Positions 15,354 to 19,126 of a DNA stretch of 19,126 bases are shown here, in pieces; within the stretch, counting starts at the first letter, position 1, and each line of letters begins with the position of its first letter. The position numbers and the translations under genes were made by a program. The notes below the pieces were generated by a model. That model searched no databases, was not told the origin of the DNA, and saw only the letters and a list, made by a program, of their open reading frames with translations. This DNA comes from JAGLTN01 sp035403325 (GTDB lineage Bacteria; Planctomycetota; Phycisphaerae; Sedimentisphaerales; Anaerobacaceae): positions 1 through 19,126 of the forward strand of contig CAZBKA010000056.1 of the NCBI GenBank assembly GCA_964492365.1, given 5' to 3'.

Positions 15354-17081
15354 TTAGCCGCGGGAAACAAGCTGCTTATACATATTTTCTCCGCCATTAA
15401 TGAGATGAATCAATGGCTGGGCTCTGTCAACACCTTCAATAAATTTAGGTCTTGCCGCCCAGGGCGTAATACTCAAAACACCTGTAATATCCATCCAGTG
15501 CTGCAGCCTTGCAACAGGCAAACCCCATGTCATGTGCAAATGGTTAGCAGGCGGATATTGTTTATACTCCGTCATCGATGCATACTTAGGAACAACAAAA
15601 GTATGAGGCCAGTTAGGATCAGACAAGCCGCAAACTTCCTTACAAAGAGCTTCAGGTAGTTCCGTCGTTACTGCCTCATCCCATATCAAAGAAAACAATC
15701 CTGTCAGGCTGCTGTATGCCATTCTGCCGGCAACACCTTCAATACCTGCCGGACTCATAAATGTCACCGAGTTGCCGCCGCCTGGAAAATATGCTTTATC
15801 TGCCAAAGGCATCGAAACACCATCCATAATTTTCTTTACAGAAGAGCCTGGCAAAGCTGCCCAGTCGAATGATGCACTTCCGGAATTATTTCCGTCAACT
15901 AGACCCTTGGTAACCCAGTCTGCATTCTTATCATATTTTTTCAAACCTATTTTGTCTGCAACCTGCTTCAACTCCCAGCTTTCCCATACTTTTCTGAAAT
16001 CCATAAACAGCGGAGGATTGCCGCCGCTAAGATATGTCATAAACAGCATCGTCAAAAGCCCCTGAACATCTGCTTCTGTAGCGTATGGAATTGCTGCCTT
16101 TGGTCCGTTATGATCGAACGTGCTGTTAAACAATGACTCCATCGTATCAGCTACAGGCAAAGGCGTGCCCCTGAAATCGCTGCCCCATTCGAGCTGACTC
16201 ATGAATCCGCCGCCGACAGCATTAAGATCTTTCAGCAGATCACGAACTATCAGATACATACCAAGACTCATATTGAATTTTTCGTTGTCAGCATCATTTT
16301 GAATTATAAGTCTCTTGCCGATACACTTATTAATCCAGCTTCGAAGCTCTTGGAGTTCTTTTTCTTTATAAGCCTTCTTCTGAACCATATCAGCAAGAAG
16401 TTTCATATCAAGACGGGTAATTTCCAACCCGAAAGTATTCCTCGTTGCAATGATATGAGCCAAAGCGGTTTCCATACCCATTGAATCATGACCGAAGATT
16501 ACCACCCTTCTGCCTTTAAGACCAACAGAAGTAACCGCCGCATAGCACCAATCTATAAGCGCCGTAGCAGTTGCATCACTCATCTTGGGATCAGCGCCCT
16601 TGTCAGCCCAGTTGCCCACATTCAATGTAACCATCTTTCCATATTGGCTTATCGCACCATTCAAAGCCTGTGCATAAACAACACCTGGTTTGGGTGCAGA
16701 ATTGCCGCAGGTTATATTTATAGGCGTCTCCCTCGGAAACTGCTGCAAAAGTGAAATCGCCGTCAACTGTGGAAATGCCCATGTATCAGGCACACATACC
16801 AGAATATCAACGCCTGCTTTTTTGAACTGCTGGGTAACAATATCAGCCTGGGTCTCGCCATCAACCAGTATATCGGAATACACCACAGGCACTTCTGATT
16901 TATCTGGCAGAAGCACCGCCCCGCTGATAACATCAGCTGCCATCTTGACAATATTTTGACACCTGAGCCTGCTGTCTTTATCAATACGAGGATCACCTGT
17001 TGCAAATACACCAATTACAGGAACCTTCGGATTAGCTTTCCCTACAGACGGCAACTTAACCGCTGAACTCTTTGTAACCAT
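15354..17081 (-). CDS. L-fucose/D-arabinose isomerase family enzyme
   Basis: Aldose-ketose isomerase of the FucI family (E. coli FucI converts L-fucose to L-fuculose; 591 residues there, 575 here). The three metal ligands of FucI are matched by Glu336 (ATEADV), Asp361 (FMDFRKVW) and His514 (PPANHLHMTWG), at nearly the same positions as Glu337, Asp361 and His528 in E. coli. Other shared blocks: STFDHNGPK, GNNSGSASFDW, and YFPGGGNSVTFMSPAG in place of FRGGGYSSRF. The rest is divergent, so the sugar may not be fucose; related enzymes are often labelled L-fucose isomerase-like, and I give no symbol. ATG with a strong AGGAGATG site. It follows the UroD-like gene by 58 bases and precedes pfkA by 28, which suggests an operon. 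No fuculokinase or fuculose-phosphate aldolase is visible. Confidence 0.85.
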   Translation of the reverse strand: MVTKSSAVKLPSVGKANPKVPVIGVFATGDPRIDKDSRLRCQNIVKMAADVISGAVLLPDKSEVPVVYSDILVDGETQADIVTQQFKKAGVDILVCVPDTWAFPQLTAISLLQQFPRETPINITCGNSAPKPGVVYAQALNGAISQYGKMVTLNVGNWADKGADPKMSDATATALIDWCYAAVTSVGLKGRRVVIFGHDSMGMETALAHIIATRNTFGLEITRLDMKLLADMVQKKAYKEKELQELRSWINKCIGKRLIIQNDADNEKFNMSLGMYLIVRDLLKDLNAVGGGFMSQLEWGSDFRGTPLPVADTMESLFNSTFDHNGPKAAIPYATEADVQGLLTMLFMTYLSGGNPPLFMDFRKVWESWELKQVADKIGLKKYDKNADWVTKGLVDGNNSGSASFDWAALPGSSVKKIMDGVSMPLADKAYFPGGGNSVTFMSPAGIEGVAGRMAYSSLTGLFSLIWDEAVTTELPEALCKEVCGLSDPNWPHTFVVPKYASMTEYKQYPPANHLHMTWGLPVARLQHWMDITGVLSITPWAARPKFIEGVDRAQPLIHLINGGENMYKQLVSRG

Positions 17082-17139
17082 TTTTCATCTCCTTAACTAA
17101 CTGATAACATTTATAATATGCTGCCAAAATTATGACAAA

Positions 17140-18303
17140 CTAATACACACACTTACGGGCTTCATCCGCGAAAGCCCTGATTAATTCAACATCTGCATCG
17201 AAAAAATGATCTGAAGGCGATAATATATAACCGCCGCCCTGCCCTGCCTGTTCAAAACACCTGCGAACCTGCCTGCGGGTCTCTGCCTCTGTGCAGTCCT
17301 TAAAATAATGGAACTGATCCCAGCCGCCGATCATACAAACCTTATCACCTATACGCCTTTTCGCCTCTGCCAGATCACTGTCACCACCCATATCAGGCGG
17401 CGTAAACGTCTCCATTGCGTCAGGCCCCATCGCTGCGATATCTTCAAGTATAGGCATCATCCCACCGCAGGTATGATAAACAACCCGCTGCCCTGCCTGG
17501 TGCGCCGTTGCGATTATTTCACTGTCATAAGGAGCAACATATTCATTGAACATATTCGGTGAAATAACAGACGTCGAAGCATCCCCACCGCCAAGTTCCC
17601 AGATATCATACTTCGCACCCTTAGTCGTCTTCATAAATGCTATCTTACGCTGCTGAAGCATTTTCAATAGCCTATTCACCCATTGCGGATCATCGAACGT
17701 CGCCATTATCATTTTTTCAGTACCGACAAGACAACATGCATCCTGCCAGCATCCAGGCTGACCAAAAATATCAAAACACGGAATATGTCCCCTTATCAAT
17801 GCCTTGTCCCCATACTGCTCAGCCGTTTTATTAACCTCATCAACATCACAGGTCGGAGCTGTCGCAAATTCCGCGATAATATCAATATCCTTTTTTTCCT
17901 TTATCAAATGCTCCGATACCCATGTCGTCATCTCATTAGACTGCAATACTGTCGTAAGATTCCCCTTAGGCGTAGCGATAGTAAACTTAACCGTCTTATA
18001 ATCCGGATGCTTTAATTCTTCATGAGATATCCGCCAGCTGTCGGTGCTTATCCTCCTGCTCTCTAAAAAGCCCAGCTCACCCTGACTCGGATCATAATAC
18101 TGCCCCTTGCTCACATCAGGCTTATGAGGCACGATCCAGACTATACCATCCATCCCCATCTGCTCAAAAAACTCATCATTTGAAATACCTCCCATATATT
18201 TAGCAAGAAAGTAAGGCATCAACTGATGGGTGGTTACAGGCAGCCTATCTGCCTTACCACCTTGTATAGCCGCCAAAAGACGTTGTTTTGAACTTAAAGA
18301 CAT
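17140..18303 (-). CDS. Uroporphyrinogen decarboxylase / MtaA-superfamily protein
   Basis: 387 residues with the UROD TIM-barrel pattern: SSKQRLLAAIQGGKADRLPV at the start, RGHIPCFDIFGQ, CCLVGTEKMIMATFDDP, GGGDASTSVISPNMFNEYVAPY, VVYHTCGGMMPILEDIAAMGPDA, IGDKVCMIGGWDQ, and GGGYILSPSDHF at the end. It lacks the N-terminal RQAGR of true HemE, so heme synthesis is unlikely. The HxC pair (His277, Cys279) is the zinc motif of MtaA/CmuA-type methyltransferases. The third zinc Cys, usually in LxPGC near the C-terminus, is replaced here by SDH, so zinc and methyl transfer are uncertain. Such proteins are commonly encoded beside sugar-catabolism genes in planctomycetes and relatives with no settled function. 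ATG 18303 (AGGA 9 bases upstream); GTG one codon earlier is equally possible. Likely first gene of the operon with the isomerase and pfkA. Confidence 0.85.
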   Translation of the reverse strand: MSLSSKQRLLAAIQGGKADRLPVTTHQLMPYFLAKYMGGISNDEFFEQMGMDGIVWIVPHKPDVSKGQYYDPSQGELGFLESRRISTDSWRISHEELKHPDYKTVKFTIATPKGNLTTVLQSNEMTTWVSEHLIKEKKDIDIIAEFATAPTCDVDEVNKTAEQYGDKALIRGHIPCFDIFGQPGCWQDACCLVGTEKMIMATFDDPQWVNRLLKMLQQRKIAFMKTTKGAKYDIWELGGGDASTSVISPNMFNEYVAPYDSEIIATAHQAGQRVVYHTCGGMMPILEDIAAMGPDAMETFTPPDMGGDSDLAEAKRRIGDKVCMIGGWDQFHYFKDCTEAETRRQVRRCFEQAGQGGGYILSPSDHFFDADVELIRAFADEARKCVY

Positions 18304-18351
18304 CACTGATTTTCCTGAAATTTATCCTGATAACTCTGTTTACAAAAAAAT

Positions 18352-18380
18352 AATGTATACTCAATTAGAGCCAATATCAA
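18352..18380 (-). promoter_or_regulatory. Promoter candidate for the UroD-like/isomerase/pfkA operon
   Basis: On the minus strand, TTGATA (18380-18375) is followed after 17 bases by TACATT (18357-18352); TATACA two bases earlier gives a 15-base spacer. The predicted start is near 18345, about 40 bases before the ATG. It is a moderate match only. Confidence 0.33.
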
Positions 18381-18439
18381 TATAATTTCAGTACATTCTA
18401 CGCCTTACCCACCGATTTGGAGAACTCAAGTAGAAAAGG

Positions 18440-18468
18440 TTGATTTTTCATGACAGGGTTGGTATTCT
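18440..18468 (+). promoter_or_regulatory. Promoter candidate for the PepSY-associated membrane gene
   Basis: TTGATT (18440-18445), a 17-base spacer, then TATTCT (18463-18468). The predicted start near 18475 leaves about 54 bases before the ATG at 18529. Confidence 0.4.
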
Positions 18469-18528
18469 ACCAGAAATCAGCTTAAAATTATTTAAACTTG
18501 GTTTCCTGGTTTTACACGAAGGTTAAAC

Positions 18529-19053
18529 ATGAACAGAGAGAATAAAAGATCATTGGGTTTCTATATGCGAGCCTTGCACCGCGACCTGGGCTTTTTCATT
18601 ATCGGATTGACCATTATTTTCTCCCTAAGCGGAATAATCCTGATATACAGGGATACTGACTTCCTGAAAAAAGAAGTCCAAATCGAAAAAACCCTGCCGC
18701 CGGGTCTAAACATTAGTCAGATTCAGGAGAACCTTCGGATCAAAAACCTCAAGGCCCAAACCACAACTGGCGACATCATTACTTTTCAAAACGGAACATA
18801 CAATTCAACTTCTGGACAGGTAAAATATACCTCTAAAGACGTAGCCTTCCCATTTAACAAGCTCATTAATTTCCATAAATCTATCAGCCAGAAAAAAACA
18901 TCATGGTTCAACACGGGTTTTGGAATTTTGCTTCTCTTCATGGCCATTTCATCACTCTGGATGCTTAAAAAAGGCAGCCATATATACCTACGAGGAGCAA
19001 CCATAGCAGTTGTCGGAATTATATTTGCTATATTGCTAGTATGTCTACAATAA
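18529..19053 (+). CDS. PepSY-associated transmembrane helix protein
   Basis: 174 residues. RALHRDLGFFIIGLTIIFSL (TM1 about 20-40) is the PepSY-associated TM signature. A soluble, probably periplasmic, domain (about 41-125) ends in LINFHKSIS. TM2 is about 127-146 (FGILLLFMAISSLWM) and TM3 about 153-173. His17 and His116 flank TM1 and TM2. In the larger PepSY-TM ferrisiderophore reductases, membrane His residues bind heme, so a redox or metal role is possible but is inference here. The protein is much shorter than those reductases and belongs to the small two- to three-helix members. ATG with AAGG about 6 bases upstream and a promoter candidate ahead. It is single and divergent from the UroD-like operon, with no iron genes in view. 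Confidence 0.75.
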   Translation: MNRENKRSLGFYMRALHRDLGFFIIGLTIIFSLSGIILIYRDTDFLKKEVQIEKTLPPGLNISQIQENLRIKNLKAQTTTGDIITFQNGTYNSTSGQVKYTSKDVAFPFNKLINFHKSISQKKTSWFNTGFGILLLFMAISSLWMLKKGSHIYLRGATIAVVGIIFAILLVCLQ

Positions 19054-19074
19054 CAATAAAAACGAATACCGAAA

Positions 19075-19126
19075 TCAGAGAACTACGCCATAATCTTTAC
19101 CATATTTACTAACCACAAAATCAATA
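19075..19126 (-). CDS. Possible C-terminal end of an unidentified convergent gene
   Basis: The frame entering from the right edge reads IDFVVSKYGKDYGVVL and stops at TGA (19077-19075), 21 bases from the end of the preceding plus-strand gene. The composition is protein-like and convergent spacing of this kind recurs in the window, but 16 residues are too few to identify or prove a gene. Other frames here are broken by stops. Confidence 0.25.
   Translation of the reverse strand, partial: IDFVVSKYGKDYGVVL

Noticed and set aside
17140..18303. Annotation as hemE (uroporphyrinogen decarboxylase of heme synthesis).
   Set aside because: The N-terminal RQAGR substrate motif is absent and an HxC metal motif is present, which fits the MtaA-like branch; no heme genes are nearby.

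Overview
The window carries 15 recognisable genes and traces of one more. It looks like the chromosome of a moderately AT-rich (about 40% GC by eye), free-living, saccharolytic Gram-negative bacterium. My best guess is a planctomycete of the Phycisphaerae/Sedimentisphaerales type, or another PVC-group or Bacteroidota-like polysaccharide degrader. This is inferred from gene content: a secreted glycosidase-like/FGE-domain fusion, a secreted ADP-ribosylglycohydrolase-like protein, RhaT-type and GRP/ureide-permease-type sugar carriers, an L-fucose isomerase-type enzyme beside a UroD-like protein, and PurL carrying PurS-like sequence at its N-terminus. No ribosomal RNA or other taxonomic marker is present. 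No mobile element, CRISPR array or tRNA was seen.

Left part (1-5260), housekeeping. A minus-strand operon runs tyrA (prephenate dehydrogenase) -> purL (FGAM synthase, with two PurS-like units fused in front) -> purQ (cut by the window edge). The tyrA stop and purL start overlap by one base. Between tyrA and the divergent accA (acetyl-CoA carboxylase alpha chain) lies a compact structured element at 4021-4099. It has a promoter-like sequence in front, a long bulged hairpin, and a second hairpin followed by nine T. It is a small-RNA or attenuator candidate.

Middle (5285-13826), sugar scavenging. A minus-strand pair encodes a ten-helix sugar permease and ribokinase (rbsK). A secreted thioredoxin-like gene points the other way behind a near-consensus promoter. 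Next come a secreted ADP-ribosylglycohydrolase-family protein with a C-terminal beta-sandwich (minus strand) and, divergently, a plus-strand pair: an 891-residue secreted TIM-barrel/FGE-like fusion and a RhaT-family symporter. I read this as machinery that releases sugars outside the cytoplasm, imports them and phosphorylates at least ribose. The substrates are not proven by sequence.

Right part (14006-18303). A minus-strand run encodes a UroD/MtaA-superfamily protein, an L-fucose/D-arabinose isomerase-family enzyme with its metal ligands intact, and a 6-phosphofructokinase. This suggests isomerisation of a deoxy- or aldo-sugar feeding glycolysis. The window closes with a small three-helix PepSY-associated membrane protein (plus strand) and the possible C-terminal tail of a convergent gene.

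No stretch longer than 300 bases lacks a gene. The larger gaps are 3909-4177 (promoters plus the structured RNA candidate), 7245-7374 (promoter), 9883-10091 (promoter), 13827-14005 (hairpins) and 18304-18528 (two divergent promoter candidates).
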